A stretch of 64,000 bases of DNA from an uncultured bacterium. Lineage in GTDB: Bacteria > Bacteroidota > Bacteroidia > Chitinophagales > Chitinophagaceae. Each line of letters opens with the position of its first letter. Within the stretch, counting starts at the first letter, position 1. The position numbers and the translations under genes are program-made. Positions 44,308-52,622 of this stretch are shown piece after piece. The DNA lies in assembly GCA_903826405.1 (NCBI GenBank), contig CAIKEH010000042.1, positions 1-64,000 of the forward strand, written 5' to 3'. A model generated the notes under the pieces. It saw only the letters and a list, made by a program, of their open reading frames with translations, was not told where the DNA came from and did no database searches.

Positions 44308-45342
44308 ATGTCTGGATCAACTGTAAGACCTGATAATCTGCCCCTGTCTGCAGCAGACAAGGAATACGAGAATAGTATCAGGCCTTCTAGCCTAGAGGAG
44401 TTCGCCGGTCAGCCGGCTATCATTGAAAACTTGAAGATCTTCATCAAGGCCGCCCGCATGCGCGGAGAAGCCCTGGATCACATCCTTTTCCATGGACCGC
44501 CCGGTCTTGGAAAGACAACCCTGTCCAGGATCGTAGCACATGAACTCGGAGTCCAGATAAGAGAAACCTCGGGACCCGTGATCGAAAAACCGGCAGATCT
44601 CGCAGGGTTGCTGACCGGACTTGAAAACCAAGACGTCCTTTTCATAGATGAGATTCACCGGTTGAATGCAGTTGTGGAAGAATATCTATATGCTGCCATG
44701 GAGGACTATCGGATCGATGTCATGATCGACAGTGGTCCCAATGCAAGGAGCATACAGATCAACCTGAATCCTTTTACACTGATCGGTGCAACAACGAGAA
44801 GTGGACTCCTTACCGCACCATTACTTTCCCGCTTTGCCATAAAGTCCAGACTGGAATACTATCCAGCCTCAACTCTTCAGAAGATACTGCAAAGATCAGC
44901 TCAGATCATGGGTGTCAAAATGACCTCCGATGCATCGGCTGAGATCGCCAAGCGCAGCCGCGCCACCCCCCGTATCGGTAATGCATTACTTCGACGTGTA
45001 CGGGATTTTGCACAGGTATTGGGAAATGGAACCATCGATCTGGCGATCTCACAGCATGCTCTTAGAGCGCTTAATGTGGATGAATATGGACTTGATGACA
45101 TGGACAACCGGATACTCCTCACCATCATCGAGAAATTCAAAGGTGGTCCGGTTGGTATCGGTACCATTGCCACGGCAGTGGGCGAGGAGGCTGGCACTTT
45201 GGAGGAGGTTTATGAACCATTCCTTATTCAAGAGGGATTTTTGCAAAGGACACCACGAGGAAGGGAAGTGACCGCAAAGGCTTATGAACATCTTGGAAAG
45301 TCTCCAGGTGATCATTCTGCTGCAGCTACGCTCTTTTCTTGA
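44308..45342 (+). CDS. ruvB: Holliday junction branch-migration ATPase RuvB
   Basis: 344 residues. [22 protein letters not shown], Walker [13 protein letters not shown], Walker [10 protein letters not shown], sensor 1 [19 protein letters not shown], and the C-terminal winged helix with GRVIT-like [14 protein letters not shown] show complete RuvB. It drives branch migration with RuvA; ruvC is 13 kb upstream. The 165 bp before it hold a hairpin (CCGC/GCGG around 44253-44271) and a -7-like TATTTTTA about ten bases before the start codon. Confidence 0.96.
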   Translation: MSGSTVRPDNLPLSAADKEYENSIRPSSLEEFAGQPAIIENLKIFIKAARMRGEALDHILFHGPPGLGKTTLSRIVAHELGVQIRETSGPVIEKPADLAGLLTGLENQDVLFIDEIHRLNAVVEEYLYAAMEDYRIDVMIDSGPNARSIQINLNPFTLIGATTRSGLLTAPLLSRFAIKSRLEYYPASTLQKILQRSAQIMGVKMTSDASAEIAKRSRATPRIGNALLRRVRDFAQVLGNGTIDLAISQHALRALNVDEYGLDDMDNRILLTIIEKFKGGPVGIGTIATAVGEEAGTLEEVYEPFLIQEGFLQRTPRGREVTAKAYEHLGKSPGDHSAAATLFS

Positions 45343-45380
45343 GAAAATACCTAACTTATCAAAAATACCGGGCATCCTCC

Positions 45381-48300
45381 ATGTCACGTTCCTTGCGGCT
45401 GACCATTTTCTTCTCGTTGATGATGGCGAGTTTCGTCTTGCAAGCCCAGTATAAAAATCTCTATTTCCGGCATTACAACAGCAGTTCAGGCCTGACCATG
45501 AGTGAGGCATTATGCGTGTTCGAAGACAGCCGCCATTTTCTATGGGTCGGATCGAGCTACGGGCTCACCAGGTATGATGGTAGAGAATTCAGGAATTTTA
45601 TCATTGGACCTGATGCACCAGAAAGGATTTTTGATAATACCATATCTGCCATTCAGGAAGACGGTCGTGGTTTCATCTGGTTGGCCATAAATCGTGGAGG
45701 GCTGGTGCGAATGGATCCATTCAGTTTGGAAAAGGCGAAGATCGACTGCCCGAAATCCCTGGGTGATTGGGCTGATCTGAAACCTCAGACCCTTGCCATT
45801 GATGAAAAAGACAGAATATGGGTGGGTACCGCTATGGGTCTCTATGTGTATGATCAGGTTTCGAGGATGATCACGCCTCTCTCAGTTTTTTCTTCGTTTG
45901 AGAAAAACATCTCTATAACTAAACTATATCGTGATGGACAAAACAGAATATGGGTCGGAACTCGGGAAGATGGCCTCTTTGTCCGTGAATCGGGCAAAGA
46001 TATCTTCACTCAGGTAGCATCTGGTAAGTCTACTGGTTCAGTAAATGGCATCTCTTTTAAAACCGGTACCAAGGGGTTGGTGGCCACCGATCAAGGATTG
46101 TTCAGTTTAGATAAGTTGGACATTAACCATCCATGGACAATCACTAGGGCAGGATTCATATCCATGATGGAGCCTTTGATCGATGTTCTGCAAGACGATA
46201 AAAACAATATATGGATGGCCACCCCCGAAAACGGCTTACGGATATATTTTCCGGAAACAGGTTTCCTGGATGTGCTGAAAGAGAATAATAACACGGCTCG
46301 GGGACTGCTGAGTAATCGAGTATATTCCCTGTATGAAGATAGTCGTGAGGGCATATGGGTATCCAGTGAGAACGGACTCCAAGGTTTCAATGGCAGGTCG
46401 CAGCTTTTCAATGTTTATCCTGGGTTGAACAGCATGTCCAACGAATTGCGAGGGGCTACCATTTATGGCATCCAAGAATCGGGGAATGATCTACTACTTG
46501 CCACGTCTGGAGGAGTCTTAGTCTATGACCGAGTGACCAATCAATATGTGCCTGTGCACTTCAAGAATTACGGGCCAACCAAGGTCATCAGGTTCCGGAC
46601 ATTCACCCGTACGAGTGAAGATCAATGGATGGTAAGTTCCGACAAAGGGATGTATGATCTGATCAGGGATGCAAGTGGATATCTACTGAGGCCTATCTCA
46701 TGGCCGAAGTATGCTGATACCTTGAAGGGCATGAGTTTCCGAAATGCCATATTGGAGAAGGGTGGGAACATCTGGTTCGGCACGACTGATAATGGGTTAA
46801 TTTATCTGGATCTCCAGAAAGGGAAAATTGACATTTACCGACACGATAATGTCGACCCTGGTTCCATATGTGATGATATCATTTATGTCCTGAATGAAGA
46901 TAGGGAGGGTAACCTTATGATAGGCACCGAGAATGGATTTTCCCTCATGAATAAGGCGACCCATAAAGTGAGGAACTTCATTTTTGATACCACCAAGGGG
47001 AAGGGATTGAACAACAGGATGGTCGCTGATGCATATGATGATGGGGAACACTATTTGTTGGCTACACAGGGCGGAGGATTGAACAAAATAGATAAAAAGA
47101 CCGGGCGGTATAGTTATGTGACCACACGTGATGGACTTTGCAGTGATGCTATTTATACGATCATCCCACAAGGAGATTCCATGGTCTGGCTTGGAACCAT
47201 CAATGGCTTGGCACGACTGGATATTCGGAATTCAAGGATACTGAATTTCGATGTCAACGACGGCATGACGGCTAACGAATTCAACATGTCCTCCAAATTC
47301 GTGAATCCGAAAGGAGAGGTGTTCATGGCAACGATCAATAGCGTGGTCTCCTTTTTCCCGCAGGAATTGGGAAAGGCAGGCTTGAATCCGGATATCCAGC
47401 TGATACGTGTCGGAAGGAATGGAGTATACCTCACTGATTCACTCGCTTCGGTCGTGAACAAAACCCGAAGTATAAACTACGATTATGGTGAGGATATAGA
47501 TCTGGAATTTAGTCCGATGGTTTTTTTCGGAAACAACAATTACCGCTTTAGGTATTCATTGGTTGGTATTGGTATGCGTGAAAATTGGCGTGAAGGAGAA
47601 AAAGGATACCTGATACCCTTATTCCAGATTCCAGCCGGGGAGTACAAACTTTCCGTACAGATCTTTGACAACCCGGGCATGCGCCCATCGCCTGTTTGGA
47701 GCATTCGGATAAATGTAGTGCCACCATTTTGGAAAACCACATCTTTCTTGCTTTTGGTTTTCGGTTTGTCGGGTCTGGCATTGATTATTTTGGTGGTTTC
47801 ATACATCCGAAGGAGGCTGAGAACACAGGAGATCAAATACGCGCAACAACAACTCATCGAAAGGGAGAGGACTCGTATTTCGGCCGACCTGCATGACGAT
47901 ATAGGTGGAGGGTTGACCGCCATACGCCTGATGAGCGAGATGATCAAGGAAAAGGACAATAATAGTCCTCAAAAAGATATTCTGCTCAAGATCTCCGATA
48001 CTTCCAATGAGCTTGTTCAGAAGATGAATGAGATCGTTTGGGCACTCAACAGTAGTCAGGATGATCTTCCCAGTCTGATCGCATATATCAGGCGTTTCGC
48101 AGTTTCTTATCTGGATGACATGGGTATAAGGACGTCGGTGACTATCCCTGACACGATTCCTGACATGAAGGTTAGTGGATTGAACCGGCGGAATATTTTC
48201 CTTATAGTCAAGGAGGCTTTGAACAATCTGGTCAAACATTCGGAAGCGGGAAATGCTGAAATCACTATTTCACTGGATAGCGAATTGAGGATCATCATTA

Positions 48301-48464
48301 GGGATGACGGGATAGGCTTTCAGACTTCCGTCGGCAAACCCCTGGGTAATGGTCTAAGGAACATTTCCTCGAGAGCCGAAAAGTTCGATGGGCATGTAGA
48401 AATCAGCGGGGAGAAAGGCACAACGGTAACTTTCGGGATACCTCTCATCAAACTGAACCCATGA
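45381..48464 (+). CDS. Sensor histidine kinase with an extracellular two-component-regulator propeller
   Basis: 1027 residues from the ATG at 45381, which begins a signal peptide (SLRLTIFFSLMMASFVLQAQ); a TTG further left is unlikely. Repeated Reg_prop blades (GLTMSEALCVFEDSRHFLWVG; SAIQEDGRGFIWLAI; further RIWVGT and IWFGTTDNGL motifs) fill residues ~25-640, then a Y_Y_Y domain, one membrane helix (~SFLLLVFGLSGLALIILVVSY) and the kinase core: a HisKA_3 dimerisation helix with His838 in SADLHDDIGGGL, and HATPase with IVKEALNNLVKHS and DDGIGF. There is no receiver or HTH domain, so it is not a hybrid. It likely senses a periplasmic or surface ligand, as propeller sensors for glycans do. Confidence 0.9.
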   Translation: MSRSLRLTIFFSLMMASFVLQAQYKNLYFRHYNSSSGLTMSEALCVFEDSRHFLWVGSSYGLTRYDGREFRNFIIGPDAPERIFDNTISAIQEDGRGFIWLAINRGGLVRMDPFSLEKAKIDCPKSLGDWADLKPQTLAIDEKDRIWVGTAMGLYVYDQVSRMITPLSVFSSFEKNISITKLYRDGQNRIWVGTREDGLFVRESGKDIFTQVASGKSTGSVNGISFKTGTKGLVATDQGLFSLDKLDINHPWTITRAGFISMMEPLIDVLQDDKNNIWMATPENGLRIYFPETGFLDVLKENNNTARGLLSNRVYSLYEDSREGIWVSSENGLQGFNGRSQLFNVYPGLNSMSNELRGATIYGIQESGNDLLLATSGGVLVYDRVTNQYVPVHFKNYGPTKVIRFRTFTRTSEDQWMVSSDKGMYDLIRDASGYLLRPISWPKYADTLKGMSFRNAILEKGGNIWFGTTDNGLIYLDLQKGKIDIYRHDNVDPGSICDDIIYVLNEDREGNLMIGTENGFSLMNKATHKVRNFIFDTTKGKGLNNRMVADAYDDGEHYLLATQGGGLNKIDKKTGRYSYVTTRDGLCSDAIYTIIPQGDSMVWLGTINGLARLDIRNSRILNFDVNDGMTANEFNMSSKFVNPKGEVFMATINSVVSFFPQELGKAGLNPDIQLIRVGRNGVYLTDSLASVVNKTRSINYDYGEDIDLEFSPMVFFGNNNYRFRYSLVGIGMRENWREGEKGYLIPLFQIPAGEYKLSVQIFDNPGMRPSPVWSIRINVVPPFWKTTSFLLLVFGLSGLALIILVVSYIRRRLRTQEIKYAQQQLIERERTRISADLHDDIGGGLTAIRLMSEMIKEKDNNSPQKDILLKISDTSNELVQKMNEIVWALNSSQDDLPSLIAYIRRFAVSYLDDMGIRTSVTIPDTIPDMKVSGLNRRNIFLIVKEALNNLVKHSEAGNAEITISLDSELRIIIRDDGIGFQTSVGKPLGNGLRNISSRAEKFDGHVEISGEKGTTVTFGIPLIKLNP

Positions 48465-48513
48465 GGTCTCGGTTTAACCTCAAGTAGCTCAGATCAAGCC
48501 TTCTTACGGGATC

Positions 48514-49230
48514 TCATGCAGGTGATACTAGACGGAAACCATTGCCGTGAATGTTAACGATCTCGATCTGAGTATCTTCTTTCAGATACTTCCTGAGCTT
48601 CGCTATGTATACGTCCATGCTCCTGCCATTGAAATAGGTATCACTGCCCCAGATTCTCTTCAGGGCCGCTTCCCGGGGAAGGAGGTCGTTCTTGTATTCG
48701 CTGAGCATTTTCAGCAGTTCGTTTTCCTTGGGAGAAAGCGTCTGGGTCTTGCCGTTTATGGATAATTCCCGGAGTTTGGGATTGAAATGATAATTCCCCA
48801 GATCATATTCCACGTGCGCACTCTCGCGGTTCAGCTCCTCGTTCCTTTTCAATATCGCTTTGATCTTTAGCAACAAAACTTCACTGTCGAAGGGCTTGGT
48901 GATATAGTCATCCGCACCCAATCGATATCCCTGGATGATGTCATCTTTCATGGTCTTTGCAGACAGGAAGAAAAGCGGCACATCGGGATTGATGTCGCGA
49001 ATATCCCCTGCCAGGGTGAAACCATCGACATGAGGCATCATGACATCCAGGAGGCATAGGTCGAATTTCTCCCGTTGGAATGCGGCCAAACCGAGCCGGC
49101 CATCCCGTTCCAGAATGACGTCGTAATCATTAAGCTCAAGGTAATTTTTGAGGACATTACCCAGATTGGAGTCATCCTCGCACAAGAGTATCTTTGGTTT
49201 TGTTGTTTCTGCAGACATCATCAAAAACAT
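48514..49230 (-). CDS. OmpR-family response regulator (RprY-like)
   Basis: 238 residues (starts at 49230, 49221 or 49218 are all possible). Receiver with the acidic pair in LLCEDDSNLG, phospho-acceptor in DLCLLDVMMPHVDG, FFLSAKT and DYITKPFD; then a winged helix of the OmpR type (LSPKENELLKMLSEY, RSMDVYIAKLRKYL, IHGNGFRLV). It resembles RprY of Bacteroides. Its kinase partner is not obvious: the adjacent sensor at 45381-48464 is HisKA_3-type and convergent, and such kinases normally pair with NarL/LuxR-type regulators. Confidence 0.9.
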   Translation of the reverse strand: MFLMMSAETTKPKILLCEDDSNLGNVLKNYLELNDYDVILERDGRLGLAAFQREKFDLCLLDVMMPHVDGFTLAGDIRDINPDVPLFFLSAKTMKDDIIQGYRLGADDYITKPFDSEVLLLKIKAILKRNEELNRESAHVEYDLGNYHFNPKLRELSINGKTQTLSPKENELLKMLSEYKNDLLPREAALKRIWGSDTYFNGRSMDVYIAKLRKYLKEDTQIEIVNIHGNGFRLVSPA

Positions 49231-49342
49231 TTTAACAAAGGAATATTTTTCGTTCCATGGATGGAAGATATTGCCAATAAAGTTTTGTTAAACCAAATTG
49301 GCTTGCCCAGGATATCAAGGTATCGAATTTCCACCGAACTTG

Positions 49343-49350
49343 TAATTTTG
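49343..49350 (+). promoter_or_regulatory. -7 promoter element of the GroES-like gene
   Basis: TAATTTTG matches TAnnTTTG exactly and ends 18 bp before the start codon at 49369. Confidence 0.6.
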
Positions 49351-49368
49351 CAATTGAAAACCAACTGT

Positions 49369-49740
49369 ATGCATCTCACGCCGGAGAATACCTTCAAGAA
49401 ACTAATCGTCATCGGGGACAGGGTGCTTATTCGCTTGACCAAGCCCACCGAGAGGACTGAAAGCGGGCTTTATCTACCTCCAGGTGTTCAGGAACGTGAA
49501 AAGGTTCAGCAGGGTTACGTTATAAAAACGGGCCCAGGATATGCCATACCTGTTCACATCGAGGAAGAGACGTGGAAGGCAGATGATGAAAAGGTTAAAT
49601 ACATACCCTTACAGGCCCGTGAAGGGGATCTCGCGATCTTCCTGCTCAGTGGAGCCACAGAGGTAATCTATGAAGGGGAAAAATATTTCATCGTTCCGCA
49701 AAGTTCCATATTGATGCTCGAACGGGAAGAGGATCTTTGA
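49369..49740 (+). CDS. GroES-like (Cpn10-fold) protein, not beside groEL
   Basis: 123 residues from the ATG at 49369, which has its own promoter; a longer frame overlaps the divergent regulator gene. VIGDRVLIRLTKPTERTESGLYLPPG resembles the N-terminal strand and mobile loop of GroES, and EGDLAIFLLSGATEVIYEGEKYFIVP resembles its C-terminal strands, with an insertion of about 20 residues between them. Whether it works with GroEL is not known; no groEL is near. This family is common in Bacteroidota beside the usual groES. Confidence 0.7.
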   Translation: MHLTPENTFKKLIVIGDRVLIRLTKPTERTESGLYLPPGVQEREKVQQGYVIKTGPGYAIPVHIEEETWKADDEKVKYIPLQAREGDLAIFLLSGATEVIYEGEKYFIVPQSSILMLEREEDL

Positions 49741-49741
49741 C

Positions 49742-49975
49742 CTATTCCCGCATCAATTTCCTGTATTCCACTTCTGAAAGGTATTCAAGAATATCCCCAG
49801 GTTGGCATTCCAAGACCTTGCATATTTCTTCCAGGGTAGAGAACCGGACCGCCTTCGCTTTCCCGCTCTTGAGGATGCTCATGTTGGCGATGGTGATACC
49901 CACTTTTTCGGACAGTTCAGTGAGCGACATCTTACGCCGGGCTAACATGACATCCAGATTCACAACGATCGGCAT
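49742..49975 (-). CDS. Small XRE-type transcriptional regulator (YozG-like)
   Basis: 77 residues from the Met at 49975: VVNLDVMLARRKMSLTELSEKVGITIANMSILKSGKAKAVRFSTLEEICKVLECQPGDILEY, a complete Cro/C1-type helix-turn-helix. In this family the gene follows a DUF2975 membrane protein, as here, and the two are thought to form a membrane-linked regulatory pair. The start comes one base after the stop of the upstream gene. The longer open frame to the right is not the gene. Confidence 0.9.
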   Translation of the reverse strand: MPIVVNLDVMLARRKMSLTELSEKVGITIANMSILKSGKAKAVRFSTLEEICKVLECQPGDILEYLSEVEYRKLMRE

Positions 49976-49976
49976 G

Positions 49977-50747
49977 TTATATGGTATGATCCTGTTCTGT
50001 TTGTAATTGACCACCTTTTCTGAATGCTTCGGCGATGACAAGTAGCAATAGACCTGCAATGATCCAATATGAATAGAGTGTGGATCCATCTGACCTCGCA
50101 TGCCATTGATTGAATCCGGTGATTTTTCCGATAACCCAGAACTGAATATCCTTTTGGAAGTATGTGAGGATCCCCGAAAGGAGGATGATGCAGCCGATCC
50201 CTTGTAGCCGAATCCTGTTGTTGGGAACGAAAAACTCCTGCTTGTCCGCATGTCTGCAAAACAAAATCAGCTGAATGGAAATGAAAATGATCAGTATCGC
50301 ATAAAGTACATATAAAATGGTTTCCATAACCAGCAAACTGGAGAACTGCTTTTCTGAAATAGTGATACCAGTACGCATGTTGGTTCCGTCGTAGTCCACT
50401 TTTTTTCTGTTCCCTCTCTTGTCCAACAGGAAATGCTCTTCACCCACTCGTAATGGCGGAGATACATCTTGAAGTACAAGATAAGGCATCATGGTGAGGT
50501 GGTCCCCATTGCTGTCATAGTGGGCCATTCTGCCCAACAAGAATGGAGCAGTTGGGACTTCTTTTTTCACAGTGATCTGCATCGAGTTCACGCTATCGGG
50601 CATGAGCTTTCTCATCGATTCCAACTGGATCGGCACCCCTTCCGGTGCAATCTGGTTCAACTCGAAGATGGAAAAACCCATTTGAATAAGGGTCCATACC
50701 TGGTACAGTATGGTCAAGGTCAGCAACGACTGGAGGAATTTGATCAT
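49977..50747 (-). CDS. DUF2975-domain membrane protein
   Basis: 256 residues from the Met at 50747, beginning IKFLQSLLTLTILYQVWTLIQMG, the usual first helix. Four membrane helices, with a long extracytoplasmic insertion after the first helix (~residues 30-140), longer than in most DUF2975 proteins, which are ~160-180 residues. It is transcribed just before the YozG-like regulator and may control it. The region between its start and the HerA-like gene (50748-50885) is AT-rich and should hold promoters for both directions. Confidence 0.8.
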   Translation of the reverse strand: MIKFLQSLLTLTILYQVWTLIQMGFSIFELNQIAPEGVPIQLESMRKLMPDSVNSMQITVKKEVPTAPFLLGRMAHYDSNGDHLTMMPYLVLQDVSPPLRVGEEHFLLDKRGNRKKVDYDGTNMRTGITISEKQFSSLLVMETILYVLYAILIIFISIQLILFCRHADKQEFFVPNNRIRLQGIGCIILLSGILTYFQKDIQFWVIGKITGFNQWHARSDGSTLYSYWIIAGLLLLVIAEAFRKGGQLQTEQDHTI

Positions 50748-50885
50748 GGTGTTTAGGTTTCTGTGAAAGTATAAAAATTTATTGAAAAACAATAATAAAT
50801 TAATTTAAAACGATTTTTTTCTTTGAGCAATACCGTGCCCATACTTGGGACTTAATGCATTATCTTACACAAAAAAGATCATCAT

Positions 50886-52421
50886 ATGGCTGATCAACAG
50901 GCTTTCATCGCGGACTTGCAAGCTGGGTATACATTCAAAGGGGAATATTTTTCGATTGGGGCTGCCATGCTGAATGGAGAGGTTTTAAAAGGTCAGATGG
51001 TCAACCTGCCGCTCAAGACGATGAACCGTCACGGTCTGATCGCTGGCGCCACAGGAACGGGTAAGACGAAGACACTCCAAATGCTTGCAGAAGGATTAAG
51101 CCAGGCGAGCGTACCCGTCTTGGTCATGGATATCAAGGGTGACTTCAGTGGAATCGCTGCTGAAGGCTTGGAAAATGATAAGATCAAGGAAAGGGTTGAA
51201 CGGACGGGAATGGAGTGGAAAGCTTCTGCATTTCCTGTCGAGTTGATGACCCTAAGCCAAGAAAAGGGGGTGCGTATGAGAAGTACGGTCACCGAATTCG
51301 GTCCTGTTCTCATGTCAAAGATCCTTGGGCTGAATGATACCCAGGAAGGTGTAATGTCGATGATCTTTAAATATTGTGATGACAGTAGTATGGCCTTACT
51401 TGATCTGAAGGACCTGATCAAGGTGCTCCAATACTTGGGGAATGAAGGCAAGAAAGAAGTGGAAGCTGAATATGGAAAGATCTCCACGACAAGCACGGGA
51501 ACCATACTTCGTAAACTCATAGAACTTCAACAGCAGGGGGCCGACCTTTTTTTCGGTGAACCTTCATTTGAAATGGACGATCTGATGCGCATAGGAGATG
51601 ATGGAAGGGGTGTGATTAGTGTACTTCGGGTGACGGATATGCAGAACCGCCCAAAATTATTCTCCACTTTCATGCTCGGACTACTTGCGGAACTGTATGC
51701 AACGATGCCTGAAGAGGGTGATTTGGATAAGCCGAAGTTGGTGTTCTTCATCGATGAAGCTCACCTGATTTTCCAAGAAGCAACATCAGCGCTTCTGCAA
51801 CAGATCGAGACCGTAATCAAGCTGATCCGTTCCAAAGGTGTCGGTATTTTCTTCTGTACACAGAATCCACAGGATATACCCGCTTCCGTACTGAGCCAAC
51901 TTGGACTCAAAGTACAACATGCCCTCCGCGCCTTCACTGCTGTAGATAGAAAGACCATCAAGACCGCAGCTCAGAATTACCCGGAGACCAAATATTACGA
52001 CGTGGATAATCTACTCACTCAACTGGGTATCGGGGAAGCCTTCGTCACTTTATTGAATGAAAAGGGGATCCCTACACCCTTAGTGCATACCTTCCTGGCC
52101 TCACCGGCCTCCCGTATGGATGTTCTCTCTCCTCAGGAAATCGACAATTTGGTTGCTCAATCGAGACTTGTACGTAAATATGCAGATTCGGTGGACAACG
52201 AGAGCGCCTACGAGATCCTGACGGCTAAACTTCAACAGGCAGCGGCAGAGCAGCAACAACCCAAGACAACAGAGAAAACCACGACCAAAAAAGAGGAGAG
52301 CTTTTTTGACAATCCAGCAGTAAGGCAAGCCAGCAGGACCGCTGCCAGCATGCTCACCCGTACTTTATTAGGAGCTTTGGGATTAGGAGGCAACCGGAGA
52401 CGCAGGAATGGATTTTTTTGA
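50886..52421 (+). CDS. HerA-like ATPase (DUF853 family)
   Basis: 511 residues. Walker A GATGTGKTKTLQ, Walker B LVFFIDEAHLIFQ and the FFCTQNPQDIPASVLSQLGLKVQHALRAF segment match bacterial HerA-like proteins of the DUF853 group, FtsK/HerA-type ATPases. The last 60 residues are Gln- and Thr-rich and end in GNRRRRNGFF. Such proteins may translocate DNA; no NurA nuclease is encoded nearby. Single gene, with its own AT-rich upstream region. Confidence 0.85.
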   Translation: MADQQAFIADLQAGYTFKGEYFSIGAAMLNGEVLKGQMVNLPLKTMNRHGLIAGATGTGKTKTLQMLAEGLSQASVPVLVMDIKGDFSGIAAEGLENDKIKERVERTGMEWKASAFPVELMTLSQEKGVRMRSTVTEFGPVLMSKILGLNDTQEGVMSMIFKYCDDSSMALLDLKDLIKVLQYLGNEGKKEVEAEYGKISTTSTGTILRKLIELQQQGADLFFGEPSFEMDDLMRIGDDGRGVISVLRVTDMQNRPKLFSTFMLGLLAELYATMPEEGDLDKPKLVFFIDEAHLIFQEATSALLQQIETVIKLIRSKGVGIFFCTQNPQDIPASVLSQLGLKVQHALRAFTAVDRKTIKTAAQNYPETKYYDVDNLLTQLGIGEAFVTLLNEKGIPTPLVHTFLASPASRMDVLSPQEIDNLVAQSRLVRKYADSVDNESAYEILTAKLQQAAAEQQQPKTTEKTTTKKEESFFDNPAVRQASRTAASMLTRTLLGALGLGGNRRRRNGFF

Positions 52422-52507
52422 TCCTTTTGCCCCAAGTTGACTTAATTTTATTAGTCTCAAAATATTGAAAATCAATTTATAGTGTAATTTATTTTAAGTA
52501 AATTCTG

Positions 52508-52528
52508 AAATACCACTTTACGGTATTT
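52508..52528. promoter_or_regulatory. Perfect 7-7-7 inverted repeat (operator candidate)
   Basis: AAATACC (52508-52514) and GGTATTT (52522-52528) around a 7-nt spacer. It covers the likely -33 region of the promoter at 52526-52555, so a bound protein would block that promoter. It lies in a 199-bp AT-rich region between the HerA-like gene and recQ. Confidence 0.5.
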
Positions 52529-52622
52529 GTTTTTTGAAAGGATTATGTACCTTTACTACGGTTTTTCATAGGATATTGGATTTTAAAAACGGGCTGGATT
52601 TCTATCCTGGCCCTTTTTTTTT
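52526..52622 (+). ncRNA. Candidate small RNA: promoter and terminator unit at the 3' end of recQ
   Basis: TTTG at 52526-52529 and TACCTTTA at 52548-52555 (18-bp spacing) resemble a Bacteroidota promoter, and a hairpin at 52591-52613 (GGGC/GCCC and GGAT/ATCC) is followed by nine T that reach into the recQ stop codon. Transcription would start near 52562 and end near 52620, giving ~60 nt. AGGATA at 52570-52575 can pair instead with TATCCT at 52603-52608, in the terminator arm, so two folds are possible. The hairpin could alternatively be just the distant terminator of the HerA-like gene. Confidence 0.4.
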
